Source: Bacteroidota bacterium
GTDB taxonomy: Bacteria > Bacteroidota > Bacteroidia > Chitinophagales > Chitinophagaceae
DNA: 51,697 bases
Assembly (NCBI GenBank): GCA_030706605.1
Contig: JAUZOE010000028.1
Coordinates: forward strand, 1-51,697
Direction of reading: 5' to 3'
Below are positions 35,113 through 44,319 of the stretch, in pieces. Position 1 is the stretch's first letter. Each line of letters begins with the position of its first letter. Position numbers and translations under genes: made by a program. A model generated the notes under the pieces. That model ran no database searches. It saw only the letters and a list, made by a program, of their open reading frames with translations, and was not told the origin of the DNA.

Positions 35113-35814
35113 ATGAATATTGTAATTACTGGCTCCAGCAAAGGTATGGGAAAAGCAATGGCTGACAAATTCGCTTTGGCCCAAAACACCATTTTTATAT
35201 GTTCAAGAAATGAAAACGAACTGGCTGAAACTGCTGATGAACTTGGTAAAAAAAACGGAGCAATTGTTAAATATTTTGTAGCTGACCTTTCAGAAAAAAA
35301 TGAAGTCAAAAAACTGGCTGACTGGATTTTGGGCCAAAATATTCAAATTGATATTTTAATTAATAATGCAGGCCAGTTCATTCCAGGAAGCATTTATAAT
35401 GAAGAAGAAGGAACACTTGAAAAAATGATTAACATTAATTTGTACAGCGCTTATCATTTAACAAGGGCTTTGCTTCCGGCAATGATGAAAAATAAATCGG
35501 GTCATATATTCAACATTTGCTCCATTGCTGCATTAAAAGCCTATAACAATGGAGGTTCCTATAGCATCAGCAAATTTGCTTTAATGGGTTTTAGTAAAAA
35601 CCTCAGGGAAGAAATGAAACCCTATAATATAAAAGTAACCTCGGTATATCCTGGTGCTGTTTATACATCTTCCTGGGCAGGCAGTGATTGGGAACCAACG
35701 AGACTTATGAAAGTAAATGATATTGCCGGGATGGTATATTCAGCAGCATGCCTTTCCCCGCAGGCCTGTGTAGAGGATATTATAATCAGGCCACAACTGG
35801 GTGATCTCCCATAG
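35113..35814 (+). CDS. Short-chain dehydrogenase/reductase
   Basis: The chosen start gives 233 residues beginning MNIVITGSSKGMGKAMADKF, the glycine-rich NAD(P) site. NNAG (LINNAGQFIPG), the catalytic serine in FNICSIAALK and the YSISK motif are all present. The substrate is unknown. The frame extends upstream to 35056, but that part is not conserved-looking. The gene ends with TAG, which shows that amber is an ordinary stop in this genome. Confidence 0.9.
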   Translation: MNIVITGSSKGMGKAMADKFALAQNTIFICSRNENELAETADELGKKNGAIVKYFVADLSEKNEVKKLADWILGQNIQIDILINNAGQFIPGSIYNEEEGTLEKMININLYSAYHLTRALLPAMMKNKSGHIFNICSIAALKAYNNGGSYSISKFALMGFSKNLREEMKPYNIKVTSVYPGAVYTSSWAGSDWEPTRLMKVNDIAGMVYSAACLSPQACVEDIIIRPQLGDLP

Positions 35815-35865
35815 GATTTTAACATCTGATTATTTCATTAACCTTTTTTTAAAATCATTTAAAAG

Positions 35866-35873
35866 TAAATTTG
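35866..35873 (+). promoter_or_regulatory. Bacteroidota -7 element for the batD-like gene
   Basis: TAAATTTG fits TAnnTTTG, 23 bp before ATG 35897. It supports that start over the open frame from 35801. Confidence 0.45.
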
Positions 35874-35896
35874 TGGTTCACCTGTTGACAAAGAAT

Positions 35897-37837
35897 ATGA
35901 ATACATTTTTACGAACCGGTACATTTAGATTTTTTATTCTTCTGCTTTTGCTTAACCTCATCAGTGCTGGTGAAACTTCTTTTGCACAGGTAAAGTTTTC
36001 GGTAGTTTGTCCTCAAAAAAAAATTGGTAAAAACGAAATATTGCAAATTCAGTTCAAAGTTGAAAATGCCTCGAATATTGATAACATTACTCCTCCTTCT
36101 TTTAAAGATTTTAATATTGTAGGCGGCCCCAATCAGCAAAGCGGGATGTCAAATATAAATGGAAAAATAAATCAGTATGTGGCTATTGGATATGATTTGC
36201 AACCTAAATCAACAGGAAAATTTGCAATAGGCCCTGCCAAAGCCCATGCCGATGGAAAAGATTATGTCAGCGCACCCATAACAATAGAAGTAACCAATGC
36301 TTCAACGGCTCAGTCTAATAACAATTCTGCTAATCCTCCTAATCCGTTTTCACCTTTTGCGAATTTCAATTTTGATCTGCCTTCATTATCTCCCACTCAC
36401 CAATTTGATGATTACATCTTAAAACCAGGAGAAAATGCCGCCGCCAAAGTAAAAAAAGATCTTTTCATCAAACTGGATGTGAGTAAAACAAGCTGCTATA
36501 TTGGCGAGCCAATTACTGCTTCCTATAAATTATATACGCGGCTTCGTTCAGAATCTACAATTACCAACGCTCCTTCATTCAATGGATTTTCTGTAAGTGA
36601 CCTTGACGTAAGTAATAACAATAATGAAAGCATTGAAAAATATAATGGACGTCAATACAATGTATATACTTTAAGAAAAGTGGAATTGTATCCGCTGCAA
36701 TCAGGGAGTATTACGCTTGACCCGTTGGTTTCCACCAATAAAGTAACTTTTATAAAATCTGAATATGCCAATTCGCAAAATGGAGATCAATTTTTTGACA
36801 TGTTACAAAACTTTGCAGATGCTACCACGCCGTCAAATGGAATGGTTGAAAAATCAGTTACTTTAAAAAGTAAACCAGTAATCATCAATGTGAAACCTCT
36901 GCCTGATGAAAATAAACCTTTAGATTTTAAAGGCGCAGTTGGAAACTTTGCCATGCAATCTGCTCTTGAAAAAAATAATATAACTACCGATGATGCCGGA
37001 AAGCTGACTGTAACTATAAGGGGTGAGGGAAATATTCAATTAATCAATGCCCCAAAAATAAACTGGCCAGAAGGCATTGATGGTTACGATGCCAAAGTAA
37101 ACGACCATGTTGATAAAGCTGCTTTCCCTATGAGAGGAAGTAAGATTTTTACTTTTCCTTTTACCATTAGTCAACCAGGAAATTACACGATAGAGCCTCT
37201 TTCATTTTCTTATTTTGATCCATCCACCTCTGAATATAAAACCATCACTACTTCATCTCTGAACTTAACAGTGAGCAAAGGATCAGGATTTGTGAAAAAT
37301 AATTTTGCAAAAAAATCCTCCACATTCACAGGCAATCAAAATGTATTTGCCAATATAGGTTTTGACATTACTCTTGGTGCCATCCTGTCAATTGGCGCCT
37401 TATTATTTATTTTTTACACCAAAAACAAGAAAAAGAAAATTGAAAATGACTTGGAAAAAAATATAAAGGTTGATGATATTCAAAACAAAACTGTAGAAAA
37501 AGAGCCCGAATTTATCATACCTGAAAGTCCACTCCTGTTAGCACATGAAAAGCTAATAGCCCAGGATAGTGTCGAATTTTATCATGTGCTGGACGTTTCT
37601 TTAAAAAGATATTTATCAGCTAAATTCAAAGTCCCGGCAGATGAATTAACTAAAAAAAGATTGAATGAAGAATTAGATAAATGTAATGTGGGATTAGGAA
37701 CTTCGCATATGCTTAATTCCCTACTGGAAGAAGTAGAAATCAATTTGTATGCTCCCCCATCTAATACAAATCACCTGAAAAGTCTATTTGAAAAAGCCTC
37801 TGAAGTAGTTTCACTTCTTGACAAACAGGTATGCTGA
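35897..37837 (+). CDS. batD: BatD family protein
   Basis: The 646-residue protein has a signal peptide (MNTFLRTGTFRFFILLLLLN, cleavage near SFAQ) and a large periplasmic part with beta-sandwich repeats, such as QVKFSVVCPQKKIGKNEIL. A membrane helix near residue 495 (IGFDITLGAILSIGALLFIF) is followed by a cytoplasmic helical tail. BatD proteins belong to Bat (Bacteroides aerotolerance) operons with VWA-domain partners. Here no batA, batB or batC is adjacent, so it is an orphan copy. The role is probably envelope stress or oxidative tolerance. The exact function is unknown. Confidence 0.82.
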   Translation: MNTFLRTGTFRFFILLLLLNLISAGETSFAQVKFSVVCPQKKIGKNEILQIQFKVENASNIDNITPPSFKDFNIVGGPNQQSGMSNINGKINQYVAIGYDLQPKSTGKFAIGPAKAHADGKDYVSAPITIEVTNASTAQSNNNSANPPNPFSPFANFNFDLPSLSPTHQFDDYILKPGENAAAKVKKDLFIKLDVSKTSCYIGEPITASYKLYTRLRSESTITNAPSFNGFSVSDLDVSNNNNESIEKYNGRQYNVYTLRKVELYPLQSGSITLDPLVSTNKVTFIKSEYANSQNGDQFFDMLQNFADATTPSNGMVEKSVTLKSKPVIINVKPLPDENKPLDFKGAVGNFAMQSALEKNNITTDDAGKLTVTIRGEGNIQLINAPKINWPEGIDGYDAKVNDHVDKAAFPMRGSKIFTFPFTISQPGNYTIEPLSFSYFDPSTSEYKTITTSSLNLTVSKGSGFVKNNFAKKSSTFTGNQNVFANIGFDITLGAILSIGALLFIFYTKNKKKKIENDLEKNIKVDDIQNKTVEKEPEFIIPESPLLLAHEKLIAQDSVEFYHVLDVSLKRYLSAKFKVPADELTKKRLNEELDKCNVGLGTSHMLNSLLEEVEINLYAPPSNTNHLKSLFEKASEVVSLLDKQVC

Positions 37838-37844
37838 GGTTTAG

Positions 37845-38549
37845 TTACGCCTTGAATTTATAGCCTATTCCTCTTATAGAATGAAAATATTTCGGATTGC
37901 GGCTGTCATCCTCAAAATATCTCCGGAAGTTTAAAATAAAATTATCCACGGTTCGTGTTGTTGGATAAACGTTATATCCCCAAACAGATTGTAAGATTTT
38001 TTCCCGGGTTACTACTTCATTCTTATTTTCAATAAGCAATTTTAATAACATCACTTCTTTTTTTGTAAGTGTGATCACTTCCCCATCCTTGGTAGTACAT
38101 TGTAATGATTTAAAATTGATCAGATTTTTCCCAAAACTAAATTCTTCAGTAATAGGGCCACGTGCAGAAATTCTGTGACTCTTATTTATTAGAATATTTA
38201 CCCTTATCAATAACTCTTCCAGGTTGAAAGGTTTAGTAAGATAATCATCTGCTCCTTTTTTTAAACCAAGAACCCTGTCAGCACTTTGATTTTTTGCGCT
38301 CAACATTAATATAGGAATTTCAGAATTACTCAATCGGATATTTTCACATACCGTTATGCCGTCTATTTCAGGAAGCATTACATCAAGAATAATCAAGTCA
38401 AAATATTCATCATGAATGGCTGCCATAGCTTGTATACCATCATAAGCAGAGGTAACTTCATAACCTTCCATCTCAAAATTTAATTTTAAAGCATCCTGCA
38501 AGTTTTCCTCATCTTCTACCAATAAAATTGAATGTTTTTTTTGCTGCAT
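37845..38549 (-). CDS. OmpR/PhoB-family response regulator (RprY-like)
   Basis: The 234-residue protein has a receiver domain (about 4-118) with the phosphoacceptor aspartate in LIILDVMLPEIDG, the threonine/serine in ILMLSAK and the lysine in DDYLTKPFNLEELL. A winged-helix DNA-binding domain ends in RGIGYKFKA. It is 20 bp downstream of its histidine kinase. The pair resembles Bacteroides RprXY, but the target genes cannot be seen here. Confidence 0.9.
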   Translation of the reverse strand: MQQKKHSILLVEDEENLQDALKLNFEMEGYEVTSAYDGIQAMAAIHDEYFDLIILDVMLPEIDGITVCENIRLSNSEIPILMLSAKNQSADRVLGLKKGADDYLTKPFNLEELLIRVNILINKSHRISARGPITEEFSFGKNLINFKSLQCTTKDGEVITLTKKEVMLLKLLIENKNEVVTREKILQSVWGYNVYPTTRTVDNFILNFRRYFEDDSRNPKYFHSIRGIGYKFKA

Positions 38550-38569
38550 GATGATAATCTTTAATGGTT

Positions 38570-39562
38570 TTAATTTTTAGGATATTTTAGCCTGATTTCA
38601 AAAATACATCCCCTAGGTATATTATTGATCATAGTGATATCTCCATGATGCTGTTTTACAATTTCTTTGGTAAGATAAAGCCCTAGTCCTGTTCCTTTGG
38701 TTCGCCTTTGTGCTCCACGAAAATATTTTTCAAATATTTTACTTTTTTCTTCTACCGAAATTCCCGGGCCTTCATCTATCACCTGCAACTTAACCCATTT
38801 ATTTTCTTTAAATACTTTGAGCAAAATTACGTCCTCTTTTCCTGAATATTTAATTGCATTGTCTAAAAGATTGTTAACCGCAAGTTGTAATAAAAGCCGA
38901 TCCCCGGCAATGATTGTTTCTTCATCCAAGTATATTTCTATATTTCTATGAGGAAACCGGATCATAAAATCTTCGGCACACTCGTCAGCAAGAATGCCAA
39001 GATCAAATTGTTCCTTAGTGAAAGAGTATTCACCTGAATCTATCTGGCTCAGCAGAAGCATATTGTTACATAATGAGTTTAACCGGTCTGCTTCCTGGAT
39101 GGTTGTTCTTATTAGTTTTTGTTGCTGCTCATATCCCAATGTTCGCTTTTGCATTGTTTCCAGGTTAAGCTTGGTAACTGCAATAGGTGTTTTTAATTCA
39201 TGAGTAATGGCCATCATAAAATTTTGCTGCTGCTGCGATTGCACCAATTGCTTATTAATGACTTTAAAAACTACTACAGCGCCAAAACTAATTAATAATA
39301 AGAAAGTAATTCCTTCGCCAAAATATTGAGCTGTTTTCTTGCTTTTCTCTGTTGCAATATTTTCAACTTTTTGAATGTGCAGGCTATCGTCTACATCAAT
39401 CATGTCAAGTTTGTAATGACTCAACTCCATATTTTGTTTATTCAATACAATAAACCAAAATACAAGCGCTGCAAGAATATAAGCAAGTAAAAACCAGTAT
39501 AATAGATATATGATCCTAAGAGGTCTTTTTTTCAATTTATTTTTAAAAGTCTGGTAAGCCAT
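38570..39562 (-). CDS. Sensor histidine kinase (RprX-like)
   Basis: The 330-residue kinase has two membrane helices (about 16-37 and 80-100) with a very short sensor loop of about 40 residues between them. The H box is MAITHELKTPIAVTKLN. The N box NNLLDNAIKYS, G1 VIDEGPGIS and G2 GTGLGLYLTKEIV complete the ATPase domain. It phosphorylates the downstream response regulator. The small loop suggests sensing within the membrane or through a partner. Confidence 0.9.
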   Translation of the reverse strand: MAYQTFKNKLKKRPLRIIYLLYWFLLAYILAALVFWFIVLNKQNMELSHYKLDMIDVDDSLHIQKVENIATEKSKKTAQYFGEGITFLLLISFGAVVVFKVINKQLVQSQQQQNFMMAITHELKTPIAVTKLNLETMQKRTLGYEQQQKLIRTTIQEADRLNSLCNNMLLLSQIDSGEYSFTKEQFDLGILADECAEDFMIRFPHRNIEIYLDEETIIAGDRLLLQLAVNNLLDNAIKYSGKEDVILLKVFKENKWVKLQVIDEGPGISVEEKSKIFEKYFRGAQRRTKGTGLGLYLTKEIVKQHHGDITMINNIPRGCIFEIRLKYPKN

Positions 39563-39621
39563 CCAAATAGAATTTGCAAATAAAATAGACAGTACTAAAA
39601 CTATAAACGCACAGCAATCAT

Positions 39622-40089
39622 CTACATTTTTACTTTCTCTACACGAATGCCCACATTAAGAATATATTTCAGCGGATTTTCGCGCATGATTTGCGCAATA
39701 GAAAAAGTGTAATCTCCCGGTTTTTTAAAAGACGCAGGTCCCCTTGAAATATTCTTTCTGACTTCATAAATATCATCCATGCCACTTCCCTCCCATCCCA
39801 TAGCATCATGAGCCAGCACAAGGTTCATATTTTGAAATTGCATAGAATCGCCAGGAGCTTTAGTACCCATGCGAAGCCAGATATTATTATAATTATACAA
39901 ATCTGTATGTCGTAGTACAATATAAACATTGTACATCGAACTAGTATCTTCTATATGAAATGTAAACTGAGGCACATAATTATAAAACCATTGCTGGGAT
40001 GGAATCTGTGCCTGCTTTTCAAAGAGTTCAATCTTAACACATGAAAGAACCAGTATTGAAAGAAATGGTATAATTAGTAGTTTTTTCAA
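39622..40089 (-). CDS. gldH: Gliding motility lipoprotein GldH
   Basis: The 155-residue lipoprotein has a signal peptide and lipobox (MKKLLIIPFLSILVLSC). Its mature part has YNNIWLRMGTKAPGDSMQF and GPASFKKPGDYTFSIAQIMR, which match GldH. In Flavobacterium GldH is needed for gliding. The gene is widespread in Bacteroidota, including non-gliders. The start is TTG at 40089, 14 bp after a -7 element. No other gld gene is adjacent. Confidence 0.88.
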   Translation of the reverse strand: MKKLLIIPFLSILVLSCVKIELFEKQAQIPSQQWFYNYVPQFTFHIEDTSSMYNVYIVLRHTDLYNYNNIWLRMGTKAPGDSMQFQNMNLVLAHDAMGWEGSGMDDIYEVRKNISRGPASFKKPGDYTFSIAQIMRENPLKYILNVGIRVEKVKM

Positions 40090-40102
40090 ATTTTGTTTTT
40101 TA

Positions 40103-40110
40103 CAAAAATA
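40103..40110 (-). promoter_or_regulatory. Bacteroidota -7 element for gldH
   Basis: On the minus strand TATTTTTG lies 14 bp before the TTG start at 40089. This supports a nearly leaderless transcript and the unusual start codon. Confidence 0.45.
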
Positions 40111-40133
40111 ATCTGTTTTTAGATTGATAAAAA

Positions 40134-41009
40134 TTACAAAATATTGAAGATTTGTTCCTTTGCTTTTTCAAGGTCGTCTTTCATCAATACTACGCACCTT
40201 TGAATATCCGAATCATATGCCTTGGAACCGGTAGTATTGATTTCTCTTCCAATTTCCTGGATGACAAAAGATAGTTTTTTCCCCTTGGCTTCCGGGGTAT
40301 CATCAAGAATCTGAAGAAAATATTGACAATGATTTTTAAGACGTACCTGCTCTTCCCTGATATCAATTTTTTCAATATAATAAATCAGTTCCTGTTCCAG
40401 CCTGTTAGGATCATAATTTTCTTTTCCTACATTTTCTTCCAGTAATTGAATTAATTCATCCTTCATTCTTTCTTTCCTCTTTGGCTCCAGTTTCAGAATT
40501 TCTTCTTCCTGGTTATTGATATTTTTAATGCGAAGGCGAAGTTCTTTATCCAATGATTTACCCTCTTCCAATCTATGGGTATTTAATTCTGCTAACGCGG
40601 CTTCAATAACTTTTTTTAGATGTTCCCAATCATCTTTATCCAGTACTTCATTACTTGGCGACACAACTTCCGGCAACCGCAATAAAGCGCTCAATACTGA
40701 ATTGGTATCGATAGATAAATCTGTTGCCAGTTCCTGTATTTGCTGGTAATAAGCTTTAATCAGATCGGTATTAATCACGACTGGCTTTGCAGAACCATTT
40801 TGTTTAATGACTATCAAACATTCTACAGTGCCACGCAACAGAGATTCCTGCAACAAACTTCTTATATCAAATTCGTAAGGCTTAAGCAAGGGAGGAATTC
40901 TTAAATTAATATCCAGTTGCTTACCATTTAGTGATTTTATTTCTACCAAGTAAGTCTTATCATTCATAGTTTCTTCTGCCCTTCCAAAACCGGTCATTGA
41001 TCGTAACAT
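40134..41009 (-). CDS. yicC: YicC family endoribonuclease
   Basis: The 291-residue protein has the YicC N terminus MLRSMTGFGRAEETMNDKTY and VEIKSLNGKQLDINLRIPP. The DUF1732 C terminus has EELIYYIEKIDIREEQVRLKNH-like sequence and GREINTTGSKA. YicC proteins cut RNA and affect small-RNA turnover. It lies 4 bp after the rluE-like gene, so the two are probably co-transcribed. Confidence 0.92.
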   Translation of the reverse strand: MLRSMTGFGRAEETMNDKTYLVEIKSLNGKQLDINLRIPPLLKPYEFDIRSLLQESLLRGTVECLIVIKQNGSAKPVVINTDLIKAYYQQIQELATDLSIDTNSVLSALLRLPEVVSPSNEVLDKDDWEHLKKVIEAALAELNTHRLEEGKSLDKELRLRIKNINNQEEEILKLEPKRKERMKDELIQLLEENVGKENYDPNRLEQELIYYIEKIDIREEQVRLKNHCQYFLQILDDTPEAKGKKLSFVIQEIGREINTTGSKAYDSDIQRCVVLMKDDLEKAKEQIFNIL

Positions 41010-41012
41010 ATT

Positions 41013-41612
41013 TTATATATCTTTTTTAATTTGTAGCAAGTTATACAATTCTTTGTGAGTTAGCATTTTCATTTCTCCGGAGTGCAAATGCTCCAATGTA
41101 ATTTTTTCAATACGGTATCTTATCAATCTTAAGGTAGAAAAACCTACATGTGCCGTCATTTTACGCACCTGCCTGTTTTTCCCTTCAGTTAAAATTATTT
41201 TAATCCAGCTATCCGGCACGGATTTTCTAAAACGAATGGGAGGTTTTCTTTCATCAACGGGCGGCGGTGAAGAAAATTTATGGGCTTTACATTTTTTTGT
41301 ATGATATGTTTTTCCATCGATTTTAATGGGTACTCCCTGTTGTAATTTTCCAATAGCCTGTTCTGTCATTTCTCCCTCTACCTGTACCCAGTATTCTCTT
41401 TCATGCGAATACAATGGATTTAATAAATATTGATTTACTTTTTTATCATCTGTCAGAATCAATAATCCTTCGCTATCAAAATCCAGGCGGCCTACAGGAT
41501 ATACGTCAGGTGGCACATCAAAATAATCTTTCAATGTTTTTTTATCATCCCCCGTAGTAAATTGAGAAAGAACATTGAATGGTTTATGGGTAATAAAATA
41601 TTTATTCAACAA
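41013..41612 (-). CDS. rluE: Pseudouridine synthase, RluE-like
   Basis: The 199-residue enzyme belongs to the RsuA family. The catalytic aspartate is in PVGRLDFDSEGLLILTDD. KPFNVLSQFT, HEREYWVQVEGEM and EGKNRQVRKMTAHVGFSTL are conserved. There is no S4 domain, as in RluE, which modifies U2457 of 23S rRNA. The start is one of two adjacent TTG codons (41612, 41609). No ATG is available at the expected position. Confidence 0.88.
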   Translation of the reverse strand: MLNKYFITHKPFNVLSQFTTGDDKKTLKDYFDVPPDVYPVGRLDFDSEGLLILTDDKKVNQYLLNPLYSHEREYWVQVEGEMTEQAIGKLQQGVPIKIDGKTYHTKKCKAHKFSSPPPVDERKPPIRFRKSVPDSWIKIILTEGKNRQVRKMTAHVGFSTLRLIRYRIEKITLEHLHSGEMKMLTHKELYNLLQIKKDI

Positions 41613-41670
41613 AGATTTTTTACAAAAAAGATGGTAATGATTTTTCTTAAAAATTATCCGTAAAAATAAT

Positions 41671-41698
41671 AAAGCCCGTCTGAAAATCCACGGGCTTT
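41671..41698 (-). terminator. Orphan terminator-like hairpin
   Basis: AAAGCCCGT (41671-41679) and ACGGGCTTT (41690-41698) form a perfect 9-bp stem, followed on the minus strand by the T-rich ATTATTTTTA. No leftward gene ends here, so it would terminate an unrecognised transcript from the region to the right. Confidence 0.5.
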
Positions 41699-41791
41699 GT
41701 TATATAGATGGGTTAGTAAGTACAGGAAATAAATTTCCTTACACAATATTAAAAATAATTTTTGCTAACATGAAAATTTTTGGACACTTTT

Positions 41792-41822
41792 TTATCAACA
41801 TTTTACAATCAGTTGTGGATAA
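41792..41822. other. Pair of DnaA-box-like sites (candidate origin element)
   Basis: TTATCAACA (41792-41800) differs at one position from the DnaA box TTATCCACA. TGTGGATAA (41814-41822) is its exact reverse complement. They face each other and are followed by very AT-rich DNA. Confidence 0.4.
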
Positions 41823-42121
41823 GCCAACGGCTTTTTTTCTATAAAATATCATGATAATTATTTCATTTCTGATAAATAAATTATTCAAGATTCAATTATT
41901 CAAAAATAAAAAATCTTGTAATGCAGTACAGTATATTGTTTGAGAGCTTTATCAAAAGAGATATTTTAGTAAAGCCTTATTTTTTTCAAATAATTGATTG
42001 CTCCATTTTCAATAAAAAAAACAGGTTTAAGGAAAAAAATTATAGAAGATTTTTTTTAGAAATTTATAAAAAATACTCTTTCATTCTTAAAAACTGATTC
42101 ATTGCTTACTACTACTTGCTT

Positions 42122-42129
42122 TATCTTTG
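42122..42129 (+). promoter_or_regulatory. Bacteroidota -7 element for lpxD
   Basis: TATCTTTG ends directly before ATG 42130, so transcription would begin near 42136. The first usable start is then ATG 42148. Confidence 0.5.
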
Positions 42130-42147
42130 ATGCATAAATTTTATGTT

Positions 42148-43095
42148 ATGCAATTCCCTTCGCCCGTCTCAGCACAATGGATTTCTGAATTTATTAATGC
42201 AGAAATTTCCGGCAATAAAAATTCATTTGCTTCCGGCATCAATGAGATTCATAAAGTACAGGAAGGCGATATTGTTTTTGTAGACCATCCCAAATATTAT
42301 GATGCCTGTTTAAACAGCGCTGCTACATCAATTATTATCAATGCTGATAAAGAAGTGCCACCGGGAAAAACTTTATTTATCGTGGAAAATCCATTTGAGG
42401 CATACCTGAAAATTGTTCAGCATTTTCGCCCATTTTCTCCTTCTGATAAAATGATAAGTAATACTTCAAAAACCGGGAAAGATTCGGTAATAATGCCCAA
42501 TGTTTTTTTAGGAAATAATGTGGTGGTTGGCAATAATTGCATCCTGCATCCCAATGTTTGTGTTTATGATGATTGCATTATTGGCAATAATGTTGAAATC
42601 CATTCCGGGACAATTATTGGAAGCGATGCCTTCTATTTTAATACAAAAAAAAACAGGGACTCCTGGTTTAAGAAGATGCAAAGTTGTGGCCAGGTAATCA
42701 TTGAAGATCACGTAGAAATAGGCGCCAATTGTACAATTGACAGGGGTGTAAGTGATGCTACGATAATAGGAATGGGAACAAAAATTGACAATCTTGTTCA
42801 CATAGGTCATGATGTAGTAATGGGTAAAAATTGCTTAATTGCGGCCCAGGTGGGCATTGCCGGCGGCACCATTTTAGGAGATGGTGTTACACTTTGGGGG
42901 CAGGTGGGTGTCAACAAAACAATTACCATTGGAGACAATGCGGTGGTAATGGGGCAAGGCGGAGTCACCTCAAGTATTGAAGGAAATAAATCCTATTGGG
43001 GAACTCCTATACAGGAATTTTATAGTAAAAGAAAAGAATTGGTTTTAATAAAACGGCTTCCGGAAATTTGGGAAAAAGTAAGGCGGCTAAAATAA
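42148..43095 (+). CDS. lpxD: LpxD-like UDP-3-O-acylglucosamine N-acyltransferase
   Basis: With ATG 42148 the protein has 315 residues and begins [20 protein letters not shown], close to the usual LpxD start. The N-terminal uridine-binding domain (to about 90) is followed by left-handed beta-helix hexapeptide repeats (about 100-280). The catalytic histidine is in [11 protein letters not shown]. The segment [20 protein letters not shown] is an insert in place of the usual short GFGF-like turn. LpxD adds the second acyl chain in lipid A synthesis. Bacteroidota often have two lpxD-like genes. Since lpxC/lpxA are not adjacent, this may be the stand-alone copy. Confidence 0.83.
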   Translation: MQFPSPVSAQWISEFINAEISGNKNSFASGINEIHKVQEGDIVFVDHPKYYDACLNSAATSIIINADKEVPPGKTLFIVENPFEAYLKIVQHFRPFSPSDKMISNTSKTGKDSVIMPNVFLGNNVVVGNNCILHPNVCVYDDCIIGNNVEIHSGTIIGSDAFYFNTKKNRDSWFKKMQSCGQVIIEDHVEIGANCTIDRGVSDATIIGMGTKIDNLVHIGHDVVMGKNCLIAAQVGIAGGTILGDGVTLWGQVGVNKTITIGDNAVVMGQGGVTSSIEGNKSYWGTPIQEFYSKRKELVLIKRLPEIWEKVRRLK

Positions 43096-43184
43096 ATGTA
43101 CAAAAAACAATGGCTGAAAGTAGTATGAGAAACGCCAGTAGTTTAGATTCCTGCAACTATTAATCTTCTGATAGTTTATATAAA

Positions 43185-44306
43185 TTAATCGGGGTTATAA
43201 TCATAAGGAAGCATATCTCCTATCTTTTTAAACCCAAGATACCCATTGGTGATAATATCTTCCTGGTCATAATAATACCCATTCTTCTCTATTACGATTG
43301 TTTCACCTTTAGCAAAAGTGAATGTAGATAATTGAAAATTTTTCTTTGCAGTAGAATCCATATCAAGATACATTTTTTCAGGTTTTTCTTTATTATAAAT
43401 CACTGCCACTTCGGGCTGGTTCGGATGAAATTCCACCGTATTGGTGCTATCGTCTTTTACGTAATTTAATGCGCCATAAAGGTTAAGTAGTTTAATAGGA
43501 TATTCTTCATCATTACTTTTTACTATGAACTGGACTTCAAACCCATCTTCCTGTAACGTCTGTGAATAAAGGCTTCGCATAAAATTAAGAATTGATCCGC
43601 GATAAGCAGCAGCCCGGTTTTGCGCCCAGGTTTTCTCTTGATCTGAAGTGCCATGCATTTCTGCAAAAAGCGGATAACCTACAAACAAAATAGTTTTAGT
43701 ATTGTAGTCGTTGGTAAAAGAATCTATTGCAAATTTCAAAGTATAACCCAAAGAAAAATTTTCAACAATAAGCGGATCTTTGGCCAATACTTTTAAACGG
43801 TTTCTTCTTTTACTGAAATAAAAATGAAGCACTTCAGGATTTTTAATAATGCAAAGTTTTGCAAATTTAGTTTGACCAATAAAGTTATCCGTAAAAAATT
43901 CACCATACTTCTGCCAGCCATCTTTTACTTCACTACTAATAGCAATTGACACTTCTTCCAAAGTTTTTTCTTTAGGATTTAATTCGAAAACAAGATTACT
44001 ATCCAGGGAAGCAGCACGGTTGATACGGATGGATTCCGTTTCATAACCAGTATAGGTTACTATCAACGAATAGCCGCCTTCAGGGAGGCGGATGCTAAAA
44101 TTTCCATCCTGGTCCGTAGCACTGCCCAGAGAGGTATTCTGTGCAAACACTGATGCTCCCTGCAATGGAGCATTAGTTAATTTATCTATCACTCGCCCTT
44201 TTATTAAATACGACGATGTTTGTGCGGACAATATGAATGATGCCAATAAAAAAGAAAAAAGAAAAATAAGAATAGCTGCCTTAGATATTATGGAGTTATT
44301 TTTCAT
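43185..44306 (-). CDS. Exported CarboxypepD_reg-like domain protein
   Basis: The 373-residue protein has a signal peptide (cleavage near ILSAQ) and a carboxypeptidase regulatory-like beta domain at about 32-115 (YLIKGRVIDKLTNAPLQGAS, then GNFSIRLPEGGYSLIVTYTG). The remaining 250 residues are of unknown type. Such domains occur on TonB-dependent receptors, but no plug or barrel is present. It is probably an outer-membrane or periplasmic protein. It lies 13 bp after the epimerase gene in the same direction. Confidence 0.78.
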   Translation of the reverse strand: MKNNSIISKAAILIFLFSFLLASFILSAQTSSYLIKGRVIDKLTNAPLQGASVFAQNTSLGSATDQDGNFSIRLPEGGYSLIVTYTGYETESIRINRAASLDSNLVFELNPKEKTLEEVSIAISSEVKDGWQKYGEFFTDNFIGQTKFAKLCIIKNPEVLHFYFSKRRNRLKVLAKDPLIVENFSLGYTLKFAIDSFTNDYNTKTILFVGYPLFAEMHGTSDQEKTWAQNRAAAYRGSILNFMRSLYSQTLQEDGFEVQFIVKSNDEEYPIKLLNLYGALNYVKDDSTNTVEFHPNQPEVAVIYNKEKPEKMYLDMDSTAKKNFQLSTFTFAKGETIVIEKNGYYYDQEDIITNGYLGFKKIGDMLPYDYNPD

Positions 44307-44319
44307 TGGGATATTTTCA

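Larger units (their letters stand above)
41613..42147. other. AT-rich intergenic region between divergent rluE and lpxD
   Basis: About 535 bp without a gene. It holds a hairpin at 41671-41698, two DnaA-box-like sites at 41792-41822, then about 300 bp of very AT-rich sequence. The lpxD -7 element is at the right end. Confidence 0.6.
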
